From contig NZ_CP195191.1 of the NCBI RefSeq assembly GCF_051200875.1, forward strand, positions 620,001 through 684,000: a stretch of 64,000 bases of DNA, given 5' to 3'. The DNA comes from Pseudotabrizicola sp051200875 (lineage in GTDB: Bacteria > Pseudomonadota > Alphaproteobacteria > Rhodobacterales > Rhodobacteraceae). The translations under genes were made by a program, and so were the position numbers. This document shows, piece after piece, positions 48,330 through 57,655 of this stretch. Positions within the stretch are counted from its first letter, which is position 1. Each line of letters opens with the position of its first letter. The notes beneath the pieces were generated by a model, which was not told where the DNA came from, did no database searches, and saw only the letters and a program-made list of their open reading frames with translations.

Positions 48330-50414
48330 TCACTCTGCTGCGATCTTGATGACCGGTTCCATCTTTTCAAGGATCTCGGTGGAAAGGTGGCATTTGATCT
48401 GATGGCCTTGGGCCAGGGTCTGCACCGGCGGCACGTCCTTTTCACACAATCCGCCGGGAACTTGGGATTTCCAGCGGCAGCGTGTCTGGAAAGGGCAACC
48501 AGAGGGCGGGTTCATCGCACTGGGGATATCGCCCTCCAGCACGATGCGGCGTTTTTCCACGCGGGTATCGGCGATGGGAACCGCAGAGAGAAGCGCCTCG
48601 GTATAAGGGTGATAGGGCGGCGAGAACACCTGATCGGTGGTGCCCAGCTCGACCACATGGCCCAGATACATCACCATGACCCGGTCAGAGAGGTAGCGCA
48701 CGATCGACAGGTCATGGCTGATGAACAGAAGCGTGGTCTTGTTCTTGCGCTGGATGTCCATCAAGAGGTCAGTCACGGCAGCCTGAACCGATACATCCAA
48801 GGCCGATACCGGTTCATCGGCAACCACGATCTTGGCCCCACCCGCAAAGGCGCGGGCAATGCCAACCCGCTGCTTCTGCCCGCCCGAAAGCTGACGTGGC
48901 ATCCGCTCGGCAAAGGCGCGGGGCAATTTCACAAGGTCGAGAAGTTGCAACATCCGCTCATGCCGTTCGGCGTCGGAATTGCCTTCGCCAAAGATTTCCA
49001 GCGCGCGAATGATCTGGCGACCGACCGACATTGAGGGGTTCAGCGTGTCAAACGGGTTCTGGAACACCATTTGAAGCTGCGAGACGGTATCAACGCCGCG
49101 TTTCTGAATAGGCGTGTCCTGCACGTTTTCATCAAACAGCATGATCTGACCCGAGGTCGCGGTTTCCAGACCCATCAGCACCTTGGCAAAGGTGGATTTT
49201 CCACAACCGGATTCGCCCACGATGGCCAAGGTTTCGCCCTCATGTGCCTCAAAGCTGAGGGTTTCGTTGGCCTTGACGACCTTCGTCAGGCCACCGCCAA
49301 AGGCCCCTGACGAAACCTCATAGTATTTTTTCAGATCTTCCATTTTCAGGACAACGGGCCCGATCTTTGCCTTTTCGCTGGTCTTGCGAGCCTTGGGCGG
49401 CGCGGCCCAGTCAATCTCTTGCCAGCGCAGGCAGCGCGTTTCGTGCCGGTCGCGGCCCGGAACTTCGTCCATCGGGATATCGGCCGCGTTGCAGCGGCCA
49501 TCGGCAAAGTAATCACAGCGCGGGCCAAAATTGCATCCCTTCGGGCGTTCATGCGGCAAGGGGAAGTTGCCGGGAATGGCAATCAGCGGGGCGGCATTCT
49601 TGTCTGCCCCCGGAAGTGGGATCGACCGGAACAGGGCCTGCGTATAGGGGTGGCGCATCTTGTCAAAGACCTCGGCCACATTTCCGGTCTCGACCGCTTC
49701 GCCGGAATACATCACGCAAAGCCGGTCGCAGACATCCAGCACAAGGCCAAGGTTGTGCGAAATGAACAGCATGGAGGTGCCGTATTTCTCACCCAGTTCC
49801 TTGACCAGATCGACAATCCCAGCCTCAACCGTCACATCCAGTGCAGTGGTGGGTTCATCAAGGATCAGAAGCGCAGGCTTGGCCATCAGCGCCATCGCGA
49901 TCACGATGCGCTGCTGCTGGCCGCCGGACAATTGATGCGGATAAGAGTTCAGCATCCGGTCCGGGTCGGGCAGGCGCACATCGGCCACGATCTGTCGGGC
50001 CAGTTTCACGGCATCGGCTTTCGCCATCCCCTGATGGATCATAGGCACTTCTGCCAGCTGATCGCCGATCTTCATCGCCGGGTTCAGACTGGCCATAGGC
50101 TCTTGATAGATCATCGCGATTTCCGAGCCGCGGATATGGCGCAGGCCCTCATCATCCATGGCCGTCAGATCGCGGCCTTTGAACTTGATCGAACCGCCAA
50201 CGATGCGGCCATTCTTGCCAAGGTCGCGCATGACGGCCAGCGCGACAGTCGATTTGCCGCAACCGGATTCCCCCACAAGGCCCATAGCCTCGCCCGCCAT
50301 CACCGTGCAGGAAAAATCCATGACGGCTGGGATTTCGCGCAAGCGGGTGAAGAAGCTGATCGAGAGGTTCTCGATTTCGAGGATCGGCTTAGAAGGGTCC
50401 CAATCGGCCATCAT
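48330..50414 (-). CDS. Peptide ABC transporter, fused DppD-DppF-type ATPase
   Basis: 694 aa containing two complete ABC domains. The first has GLVGESGCGKST near 46-57 and LSGGQQQRI; the second starts near residue 350 with IVGESGCGKSTFA and LSGGQKQRVG. Each ends with the oligopeptide-specific C-terminal Cys-rich segment (CNFGPRCDYFADGRC and CPFQTRCRWK). It therefore joins the two ATPases of dipeptide/oligopeptide importers. Last gene of the operon; copy D of the dispersed element lies just upstream of it. Confidence 0.93.
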   Translation of the reverse strand: MMADWDPSKPILEIENLSISFFTRLREIPAVMDFSCTVMAGEAMGLVGESGCGKSTVALAVMRDLGKNGRIVGGSIKFKGRDLTAMDDEGLRHIRGSEIAMIYQEPMASLNPAMKIGDQLAEVPMIHQGMAKADAVKLARQIVADVRLPDPDRMLNSYPHQLSGGQQQRIVIAMALMAKPALLILDEPTTALDVTVEAGIVDLVKELGEKYGTSMLFISHNLGLVLDVCDRLCVMYSGEAVETGNVAEVFDKMRHPYTQALFRSIPLPGADKNAAPLIAIPGNFPLPHERPKGCNFGPRCDYFADGRCNAADIPMDEVPGRDRHETRCLRWQEIDWAAPPKARKTSEKAKIGPVVLKMEDLKKYYEVSSGAFGGGLTKVVKANETLSFEAHEGETLAIVGESGCGKSTFAKVLMGLETATSGQIMLFDENVQDTPIQKRGVDTVSQLQMVFQNPFDTLNPSMSVGRQIIRALEIFGEGNSDAERHERMLQLLDLVKLPRAFAERMPRQLSGGQKQRVGIARAFAGGAKIVVADEPVSALDVSVQAAVTDLLMDIQRKNKTTLLFISHDLSIVRYLSDRVMVMYLGHVVELGTTDQVFSPPYHPYTEALLSAVPIADTRVEKRRIVLEGDIPSAMNPPSGCPFQTRCRWKSQVPGGLCEKDVPPVQTLAQGHQIKCHLSTEILEKMEPVIKIAAE

Positions 50415-50435
50415 CGGCTCCTTTGGTTGCGTGCG

Positions 50436-50485
50436 GGACCGGGGGCCAGCCCCCGGACCCCCGGGATATTTAAAGACAGAAAAGG
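50436..50485 (+). repeat. Dispersed hairpin element, copy D
   Basis: CCGGGGGC/GCCCCCGG hairpin followed by CCCGGGATATTTAAAGACAG and AAAAG. It lies in the 87-bp gap between the permease and ATPase genes of the peptide transporter, antisense to both. Confidence 0.72.
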
Positions 50486-50501
50486 GTGGTCAGGCTGGAC
50501 A

Positions 50502-51665
50502 TCAGTCCCTCAAGCTTTCTTCGCGCAGGCCATCGGCGAGGAGGTTGAGGCCGAGAACGAGACTCATAAGGGCAAGGGCCGGAACCACAGCGGGGTGCGG
50601 GAAGATGGCCAGAAGGCGGCGGCCATCGTCGATGGTGGACCCCCAGTCCGGGCTTTCCGGGCTGACGCCGAGGCCGAAGAAGCCAAGGGTGCCAAGCAGG
50701 ATGGTAGTGTAGCCGATCCTGAGGCAAAAATCAACGATCAGCGGGCCACGGGCATTGGGAAGGACTTCCCAGAGCATGATGTACCAGGCGCTTTCGCCGC
50801 GGGTTTGGGCAGCCGAGACATAATCGCGGGACTTCAGGTCCATCACGATGCCGCGCACGATGCGGAAGACCGTGGGCGAGTTCACGAAGACCACCGAGAC
50901 GAAGACGTTAAGGATATTCGGGTCCATCGCCCAGATCCCCAGCGGGTCTTTGTTGAAGGCAAGGCCGGAATAGGCCCAGAGACCTAAGGCCAAGGCGATC
51001 CCGACATAGAGGTTCCGGCGTGCAGGCGTGGTGAAGTAGCGGCTGTTCAGCAGAACCGAGACGAAGATGACCGGGAACAGAAACAGGACTGCCGCCAGAA
51101 TCGTCGGAATGCCCGTCACCCGAATTTCCGGCGTAACCAGCAGATAGAACAGCAGGATGACGGGGAAGGCCAGAACAAGGTTCGCCACAAAGCTGAGCCC
51201 GGTGTCGAGTCTGCCGCCGAAATAGCCTGCGGGCAGGCCAAGGGTGATGCCGACCATGAAGGCGATGACGGTCGCTGCCGGGGCGATCTTCAGCACCTCC
51301 CGGGCGCCCATAACCATACGCGAAAAGACGTCCCGCGCAAGGTTGTCACCGCCCAAAAGGTAATAGGGAAACACGCCCTCACCCGCGTTCTTGACCGCCG
51401 AGCCGGGCAGGGCGTTCTTCATGCCCGAAAGCTGCACCAGCGCGTCATGGGTGATGATCCTGTCGGCGAAGAAGGCGGTAAAGACCCAGAACATCACAAT
51501 GGCAAAGCCCGCCATGCCGATGGTGGAATCGAACAGTTTGCCGTAAAGGCCAAGCCGGCGCTTGAACTTGATCGAGGCGGCGAAAGTAACGACCAATGCC
51601 ACCCAGACGGGGAGGAATTGCAGGGCCATTTTGGCAAGGATCGCGGGCCAGGACAGATCTTCCAT
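50502..51665 (-). CDS. Peptide ABC transporter permease (DppC-type)
   Basis: 387 aa, longer than the usual 300 because of an extra N-terminal region with additional hydrophobic segments and a long periplasmic loop. The ABC EAA loop is SAAQTRGESAWYIMLWEVLP, the ATPase contact. Integral inner-membrane protein; the substrate is a peptide or similar compound, unspecified. 12 bases after the DppB-type permease. Confidence 0.9.
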   Translation of the reverse strand: MEDLSWPAILAKMALQFLPVWVALVVTFAASIKFKRRLGLYGKLFDSTIGMAGFAIVMFWVFTAFFADRIITHDALVQLSGMKNALPGSAVKNAGEGVFPYYLLGGDNLARDVFSRMVMGAREVLKIAPAATVIAFMVGITLGLPAGYFGGRLDTGLSFVANLVLAFPVILLFYLLVTPEIRVTGIPTILAAVLFLFPVIFVSVLLNSRYFTTPARRNLYVGIALALGLWAYSGLAFNKDPLGIWAMDPNILNVFVSVVFVNSPTVFRIVRGIVMDLKSRDYVSAAQTRGESAWYIMLWEVLPNARGPLIVDFCLRIGYTTILLGTLGFFGLGVSPESPDWGSTIDDGRRLLAIFPHPAVVPALALMSLVLGLNLLADGLREESLRD

Positions 51666-51677
51666 CTGGTGTCCTCC

Positions 51678-52763
51678 TCAGGTGAGCCGAATTCGGGGGT
51701 TGAGGAAGACATAGCCGATATCCGAAATCATCTGCGTCACGAGAACGACAAAGACCGCCACGACCGAGCAGCCCAATAGCAACTGGATGTCGTTGTTCCC
51801 AGCCGCCTGCACCAGCGTCCAGCCAAAGCCCTTGTAGTTGAAGAGCGTCTCGACGATCACCACGCCGTTCAACAGCCACGGGAATTGCAGCATGATCACG
51901 GTAAAGGGCGCGATCAGGGCATTGCGCAGCGCATGGCGCAGAATGATTGTGCGGAAGGCCACGCCTTTCAGCCGGGCGGTGCGGATATATTGCTGTGTCA
52001 TCACCTCGGTCATCGAGGCGCGGGTCATGCGGGCGATATAGCCGATGCCGTAAAGCGCGATGGTCATGACCGGCAGCGCAAAGTTCCAGAAGGTGATCTT
52101 GTCCATGGCGCTGGTCGCAGTGCCCTGAAACAGCGTCTTGCCCTCGATCCAGCCCCAGTCAGAGAGGATCGGGGAGAGGCCGGCCGTGGCCGAACCCAGA
52201 AAGGCAATCAGGATGACGCCAGACACATATTCCGGGGTGGCAGTCGAGGCGATGGCAAAGGTCGAGAGCACGCGGTCGGTGCGGCTGCCTTCGCGCATCC
52301 CCGACAGAACGCCAAGGATCAAAGAGGTAGGCACCATCACCGCCATGACCCAGAACATGAGCCAGCCCGTCGCGCCAAGGCTGCGCGACAGCACCTCGGA
52401 GACTGGTTGCTTGAAGACGATGGATTGCCCCCAATACCCCTGCAAGATGCCGCAGCGCGCTGGCGCCACCTCGGCGGGGACCGCAGACGAAATGCAGCGA
52501 CCGGAAACCTTTCCGTCATCAGCTGTATAGGTCCAGCCGGGCACCACGCCCAGCCATTCGCCGTAACGCACCACTACGGGTCGGGTAAAGCCGTTGCGGC
52601 TCAACCAAAGCTCCACATCCTCGTCGGTCATGCGGACCGAGCCCTCAGACTTGGCAAGCTTTTCAAGGTTTGGCGGCAGGTTCGTCATATAAAAGACAAC
52701 GAAGGTCAGTGCCAACGCCGTCAGCAGCATGACGCCAAGACGCCTTACAGTGAATAATAACAT
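51678..52763 (-). CDS. Peptide ABC transporter permease (DppB-type)
   Basis: 361 aa. It starts MLLFTVRRLGVMLLTALALT, the typical DppB N-terminus, followed by a large periplasmic loop to about residue 130 and then five TM segments. The EAA loop is RTARLKGVAFRTIILRHALR. Forms the membrane channel with the DppC-type permease. Follows the binding-protein gene by about 118 bases. Confidence 0.92.
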   Translation of the reverse strand: MLLFTVRRLGVMLLTALALTFVVFYMTNLPPNLEKLAKSEGSVRMTDEDVELWLSRNGFTRPVVVRYGEWLGVVPGWTYTADDGKVSGRCISSAVPAEVAPARCGILQGYWGQSIVFKQPVSEVLSRSLGATGWLMFWVMAVMVPTSLILGVLSGMREGSRTDRVLSTFAIASTATPEYVSGVILIAFLGSATAGLSPILSDWGWIEGKTLFQGTATSAMDKITFWNFALPVMTIALYGIGYIARMTRASMTEVMTQQYIRTARLKGVAFRTIILRHALRNALIAPFTVIMLQFPWLLNGVVIVETLFNYKGFGWTLVQAAGNNDIQLLLGCSVVAVFVVLVTQMISDIGYVFLNPRIRLT

Positions 52764-52880
52764 GTCATGTCCTTTCCCCCCGGGGACAAGGCGTGTTGCA
52801 GTGCGGGTCGTAACGGAAAGTGATCTTGCAAAGAGGGGGCGCGGCGCGTGGCCGCGCCCCTTGCGTGATCCTTGAAGAGA

Positions 52881-54533
52881 TCAGGCGTCGATCCACCACT
52901 TGTAGTGGTGATGTTCAAAGGTTGCGTGCTTTTCAGCACCCTTCACCTTCGGGTCAGCGTGGCGGTAAAGAGAACGCCAGTAGGGCTGGATCATGACGCC
53001 TTCGTTCTGCATGATCGCTTCGATCTTCGCCATGACCTCGCGGCGGGCATCGGCATCGGCGATCGACAGGGCTTGGCTCAGCAGGCTGTCGAACTCGGCG
53101 TTGGAAAAGGCGCTTTCGTTCCAGGCCTCGCCCGAACGATAGGCCAGTGCCAGAACCTGCACGCCCAGCGGACGCATGTTCCACTCGGTGGACGACCACG
53201 GATATTTGGTCCAGTCGTTCCAGAAGGTCGAACCCGGCAGAACCGTCCGCTTGACGTTGATGCCCGCGTCCCGAACCTGTGCTGCAACCGCGTCGCAGGT
53301 GGCAGCTTGCCAAGCGTCGTCAATCGAGATCAGTTCGAACTCGTGATCGGCCATGCCGGCATCAGCGATCATCTGCTTGGCCTTGGCGCCATCAACGACC
53401 AGTGGGCCCAGTTCGGCATATTCCGGGTGGATCGGGCAGACATGGTGGTTTTCTGCCACGGTGCCGCGGCCCGAATAGCCCAGTTCCAGAACAACCGCAT
53501 TGTCGACCGCCATGCTCAGCGCGCGACGCACATTGACGTCCTTGTATTCATCGGCCAACTGGTTGAAGCGGACAGCCAAGGTGGCCGAGGTCACGGCTTC
53601 GGAACGGACCCAGCCCAGCGCGTCCAGAACGTCAATGAATTCACCGGTCGACTGATAGGTCGCGTCGATTTCGCCCGAACCAGCAGCCGCCACGGCCGCG
53701 GCAGGATCGGTGCCAAGGTCGATATATTCGATCTTGTCCAGATACGGGCCGCCATAGACGTCGGTGCCCCACCAAGTGTGGTTGGCATTCTTGACCAAAA
53801 CCTGACGAACGCCAACTTCGTTGGTTTCGGGCAAGTAGGGGCCGGTGCCGATCGGGTTCGCCGAGGGGTCGCCATTGTCATAGGACGAATGGACGATGGC
53901 GGCTGGATAGTCAGCCATGCCCACGATGATGGTGATGTCAGGTGCGTTGCACTTCAGCTTGACGGTCATCGCGTCAACGACGGTGATCGCGCCGTCTGCC
54001 GCCTGCTTGGTTTCGGCATTCATCAGGCTGGCCATGCGGCCTGCCATCGAGTTGCCTTCTACGTTGCCGTCACACCAACGGGCGATGTTGCGGGCAACGT
54101 CTTCGGCGGTGAAATCATCACCGTTGTTCCACTTGACGCCCTGACGCACTTTCAGCGTGTACTCGCTGGCGTCAGCATTGGCTTCCCACGATTCCAGCAG
54201 CATGCCGCGGATCGAGCCATCGTTGTTGTATTCCGTCAGATATTCGAGCCAGCCACGGGTAAAGTTGGCGATCTGGCTCCAGTCGGCGGTGCGCGGGTCT
54301 TTCAGACCTTTGGTTTCCATTTCCATGCGCAGCGTGCCGCCCATCTTTGGGGTGGCTTGCGCTTCGGCAGGGGCGGTCAGACCCAACAAGCCATAGGCCG
54401 TCGGCGCCGCAACGCCCAGGGCGGTTGCGCGGACAAGGAATTCGCGGCGGCTCAACTTGCCTGCCCGGACTTCCTCGGCATACATCTCCGCCGCCGGATG
54501 AACGGCTGGGCGGATGAAGGTGGTATCTTTCAT
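52881..54533 (-). CDS. Tat-exported ABC substrate-binding protein (family 5)
   Basis: 550 aa from the ATG at 54531-54533 (GGGAGA upstream). A twin-arginine signal, SRREFLVRATALGVAAP, begins near residue 28, so export through TatABC is expected. The mature domain is SBP_bac_5, as seen from KMGGTLRMEMETKGLKD and LKVRQGVKWNNGDDFTAEDV (typical GvkWhdG segment). It captures peptides or similar ligands in the periplasm for the downstream permeases. First gene of the four-gene operon, with an AraC gene 254 bases upstream on the same strand. Confidence 0.93.
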   Translation of the reverse strand: MKDTTFIRPAVHPAAEMYAEEVRAGKLSRREFLVRATALGVAAPTAYGLLGLTAPAEAQATPKMGGTLRMEMETKGLKDPRTADWSQIANFTRGWLEYLTEYNNDGSIRGMLLESWEANADASEYTLKVRQGVKWNNGDDFTAEDVARNIARWCDGNVEGNSMAGRMASLMNAETKQAADGAITVVDAMTVKLKCNAPDITIIVGMADYPAAIVHSSYDNGDPSANPIGTGPYLPETNEVGVRQVLVKNANHTWWGTDVYGGPYLDKIEYIDLGTDPAAAVAAAGSGEIDATYQSTGEFIDVLDALGWVRSEAVTSATLAVRFNQLADEYKDVNVRRALSMAVDNAVVLELGYSGRGTVAENHHVCPIHPEYAELGPLVVDGAKAKQMIADAGMADHEFELISIDDAWQAATCDAVAAQVRDAGINVKRTVLPGSTFWNDWTKYPWSSTEWNMRPLGVQVLALAYRSGEAWNESAFSNAEFDSLLSQALSIADADARREVMAKIEAIMQNEGVMIQPYWRSLYRHADPKVKGAEKHATFEHHHYKWWIDA

Positions 54534-54787
54534 TCTTGTCTCCCTGAGAGGCTGAGCCACGTTATCTTTATTGGTCTGTTCTCGACCCGCCCGGTTGCTG
54601 CGGTAACTGGCTATGGCCATCGGCAGGTCCGGATCTGACTGTGCTATTCCGCATGACTTTACGGCACAGGTCAACGCCGATAGTCGTCACTTCCCGATCA
54701 AATTGCGACACCGAAGACGTGAAATCGCCGTAAAGCGACTCTGCCGGGGCAGGCTTTGCCCCGTTTCAGTAAGTCTTTATCATCCGG

Positions 54788-55585
54788 TCAGATTTCCTGC
54801 CGAAACGCCGAGGGAGAACGGCCCGTCAGATGCTGGAAACAGCGGGTGAAATAGGCGGGCGATGAGAAGCCCAAAGCCTCTCCGATCTTTGACACCGGAA
54901 GCTTGGTCTCAGCCAGCATTCGGCGGGCTTCAAATATGCGGCGATCCTGCAAGACCTCGATTGCCGAACGCCCGCAGGCCACCCTGCAGCAACGCGTCAG
55001 ATGTGTCGGGGTAACGCCCAGCGCGGCTGCGAACTCACCAACCCCTGTGCCTTGGCGGAAATCACGCTCCATCAGGGCAGTGTAGCGCGCCACCAGCCTG
55101 CGGGCGGCATCCAGCTTGGGCTGTTCCGGTGCGGCCCGCACGGCCTGCCGTTCCAACCAGACGCCCAAAAGGCCAAGATAATGCCGCGTCGCACGATCAT
55201 GCGCGGGAATGTCGCTTTCCATCTCTCGCTGCAGCGAATCCAGAATGACGTTCACTTCCTGCTGGGCATGAACTTCGCGGATCCGCAAATGCTGCGGCGT
55301 CTCGGGCAGGGTCAGACCAGAGTCGCGGCCAAAAAACACGGCGGTACCAAAGACTTGGGGGCCAACCTCAAACCCGTGCATGACACCCGGCGGGATAAAC
55401 ACCGCATTATGTGCCGTGTAGCCGCGCGTGGTTCCGGCAATGGTGATCCTGCCCTGTCCCTTGGTGAACCACAGAAACATGGGTTCAGAAATCGCACGCA
55501 TGGCTTCGACACGCCAGCGCCCGCCAGCGGCGAGCCGGGGAATCGCTGTGATGCGAAGTTGAGAAACAGGACGAATATCGTTCAT
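54788..55585 (-). CDS. AraC family transcriptional regulator
   Basis: 265 aa. An N-terminal cupin-like ligand domain (about 20-110; NAVFIPPGVMHGFEVGP) precedes a C-terminal double helix-turn-helix (about 165-265; GVGEFAAALGVTPTHLTRCC and LGFSSPAYFTRCFQHLTGRS). Its position 254 bases upstream of the ABC operon on the same strand suggests it controls that operon. The ligand is unknown. Confidence 0.9.
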   Translation of the reverse strand: MNDIRPVSQLRITAIPRLAAGGRWRVEAMRAISEPMFLWFTKGQGRITIAGTTRGYTAHNAVFIPPGVMHGFEVGPQVFGTAVFFGRDSGLTLPETPQHLRIREVHAQQEVNVILDSLQREMESDIPAHDRATRHYLGLLGVWLERQAVRAAPEQPKLDAARRLVARYTALMERDFRQGTGVGEFAAALGVTPTHLTRCCRVACGRSAIEVLQDRRIFEARRMLAETKLPVSKIGEALGFSSPAYFTRCFQHLTGRSPSAFRQEI

Positions 55586-55628
55586 TGCGCGGTGCTCGGT
55601 CGGATCATGGGGTAGAATAACCAGCCCT

Positions 55629-55690
55629 TAATCCACAACCCAAGCGAAATTATGGCGATATCCACAGGTGATGATAGGGGCTGTGGATAA
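55629..55690. promoter_or_regulatory. Cluster of three DnaA-box-like 9-mers
   Basis: TAATCCACA (55629-55637) and ATATCCACA (55658-55666) differ by one base from the TTATCCACA consensus, and TGTGGATAA (55682-55690) is a perfect match on the other strand. They occupy the 178-bp gap between the AraC gene and miaA. No dnaA, dnaN or parAB is nearby, so an origin is unlikely. Confidence 0.4.
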
Positions 55691-55763
55691 CTTGCCGCTG
55701 CTCGGCGGTCTTTCTGCGGATTTCAGCCGAATTTGCGGCCAAAAATAAATATCCGAAAGTCAC

Positions 55764-56633
55764 TTATGGCAATTCGACCGGGGTCCATGCGCCCATTTGA
55801 CTGCGAAACCAGGTGCGCTGGCGTTTCGCATATTGACGGCTGGCCAGCTTGGCTGCGGCTATGGCCTCATCCAATCCAAAGCGCCCCTGCAAATGGGCGA
55901 TCAATTCCGGCGCGCCGATGGCCCGGGCCGAGGGGCGCGTGGGTTCCCAATAGGGCAATTCCTGCCGCGCTTCGTCCAAGGCCCCTTGCGCCATCATCAT
56001 GTCAAATCGCCGGTCAATGCGCGCGTTCAGCCAGTCGACATCAGGCTTCAAAACCAAGGCTTCGGCCTTTGGCCGCGGCAAATCCGGCAAGGGCGTATCG
56101 CGTTGCCAATCTGCAATGCCTCGACCCGTCGCCCGCAGAACCTCCCAGGCCCGCTGCACACGCGCGCCATTGGCAAGGTCGATCTGGGCCGCGGTTTCCG
56201 GATCAAGCGCGGCCACCATCGCGGCCGGATCGTTGGCGCGCAAGGCGTCTGCCTCTTGCCGCACGTCAGCCGGAATGGCTGGGATCTCTGCCAGTCCTTC
56301 TGTCAGCGCCCGAAAATACAGACCGGCCCCGCCGACGATGACAATCTTCTCGCCCAACACCGCCCGCACATCGCGCAGCCAGTGACCAACGGAATAGGTC
56401 TCCTCCCGCCCGACATGTCCATAAAGCCGATGCGGGACTTGCGCTTCTTCCTCTGCCGAAGGGCGGGCCGTCAGCAACCGCCAGCAGCCATAAACCTGCA
56501 AAGCGTCGGCATTGACCACAATCCGCCCGTCTCGCGCAGCCAGTTCCAATGCCAATGCCGATTTGCCACTTGCGGTCGGTCCTGCAATCAGAACCGGGGC
56601 TTCACGCGAAATCGAAGAGAGCATCCAGCCCAT
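55764..56633 (-). CDS. miaA: tRNA dimethylallyltransferase
   Basis: 289 aa. It isoprenylates A37 of tRNAs reading UNN codons. The P-loop is GPTASGKSALALELA (18-32); DALQVYGCWRLLTARPS follows. The first ATG (56633) is supplied by the tail of dispersed element copy E; a second in-frame ATG lies 9 bases later. Divergent from pyrH. Confidence 0.95.
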   Translation of the reverse strand: MGWMLSSISREAPVLIAGPTASGKSALALELAARDGRIVVNADALQVYGCWRLLTARPSAEEEAQVPHRLYGHVGREETYSVGHWLRDVRAVLGEKIVIVGGAGLYFRALTEGLAEIPAIPADVRQEADALRANDPAAMVAALDPETAAQIDLANGARVQRAWEVLRATGRGIADWQRDTPLPDLPRPKAEALVLKPDVDWLNARIDRRFDMMMAQGALDEARQELPYWEPTRPSARAIGAPELIAHLQGRFGLDEAIAAAKLASRQYAKRQRTWFRSQMGAWTPVELP

Positions 56634-56703
56634 TTTCTGTCCCTAAATATCCCGGGGGTCAGCGATTTGCGGCGCAAATCGCGAAAGGGGGCAGCGCCCC
56701 CTG
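56631..56703 (-). repeat. Dispersed hairpin element, copy E
   Basis: Read on the minus strand: GGGGGCGCTGCCCCC hairpin, GCGATTTGC/GCAAATCGC hairpin, then CCCGGGATATTTAGGGACAG and AAAATG. The last ATG is the probable miaA start codon, so here the element forms the miaA leader. Confidence 0.78.
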
Positions 56704-56807
56704 CGACTGATGCCACCCCGCAATGCCATCTCCAAGGTTGAACCTGCCCTCGTTTTCCGACATTTTGCGCCGCAGTCAAATTCCGGAAACGAGATACGGG
56801 GATTCCC

Positions 56808-57542
56808 ATGCCGAAACCAGCCCTAGATGCAGGTGCCAAATACAGCCGCGTGATGCTCAAGATATCGGGCGAGGCGTTGATGGGCGATCAGGGCTTTGGC
56901 TTGCACCCGCCAACCGTCGAACGTGTCGCCCGCGAAATTCAGGCGGTGCATGATCTAGGCGTCGAAATTTGCATGGTGATCGGCGGCGGCAACATCTTCC
57001 GCGGGCTTGCCGGTTCTGCCCAAGGGATGGAGCGGACAACAGCCGATTACATGGGCATGCTGGCCACCGTCATGAACGCGCTTGCCATGCAGTCTGCGCT
57101 TGAACAGCTTGGCGTCTTCACCCGCGTCATCAGCGCCATTCCGATGGATCAGGTTTGCGAACCCTATATCCGCCGTCGCGCTGTCCGACACCTTGAAAAG
57201 AAGCGGGTCTGCATTTTCGCAGCGGGCACCGGCAACCCCTATTTCACCACCGATACAGCGGCCGCGCTTCGGGCCAGCGAAATGGCGTGTGAGGCCATCT
57301 TCATGGGCAAGAATGTCGACGGCATTTATGACAGCGACCCCAAAAAGAACCCCGAGGCAAAGCGCTATGACAGCATCTCCTATGACGACGTGTTGCGCGA
57401 CAATCTCAAGGTCATGGACGCCTCGGCCATCGCGCTTTGCCGCGACAACAAGATGCCGCTTGTCGTTTTTGCGCTGAACGAACCGGGCGGGTTCCGCGGC
57501 ATCATGGCCGGGCAGGGCACTTACACGTTGGTGCATGACTAA
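56808..57542 (+). CDS. pyrH: UMP kinase
   Basis: 244 aa, amino-acid kinase fold. YSRVMLKISGEALMGDQGFG is the phosphate-binding start, VIGGGNIFRG and AGTGNPYFTTDTAAALRA are family signatures. It phosphorylates UMP to UDP. First gene of the run pyrH-frr-uppS-cdsA-dxr-rseP. Confidence 0.97.
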   Translation: MPKPALDAGAKYSRVMLKISGEALMGDQGFGLHPPTVERVAREIQAVHDLGVEICMVIGGGNIFRGLAGSAQGMERTTADYMGMLATVMNALAMQSALEQLGVFTRVISAIPMDQVCEPYIRRRAVRHLEKKRVCIFAAGTGNPYFTTDTAAALRASEMACEAIFMGKNVDGIYDSDPKKNPEAKRYDSISYDDVLRDNLKVMDASAIALCRDNKMPLVVFALNEPGGFRGIMAGQGTYTLVHD

Positions 57543-57655
57543 GCCCAAGTCGCCGTTGGAACACGGGTAGGGCTATACCCATAGCCTCCCATCGCTTATA
57601 GAACCAAAAAAGACCGCCCCCAATCATTGCGGGGGAAGCCAAAGGACCAAATACG

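Noticed and set aside
55629..55690. Chromosomal replication origin
   Set aside because: Only three boxes, no AT-rich unwinding region of note and no dnaA, dnaN, parAB or hemE nearby.
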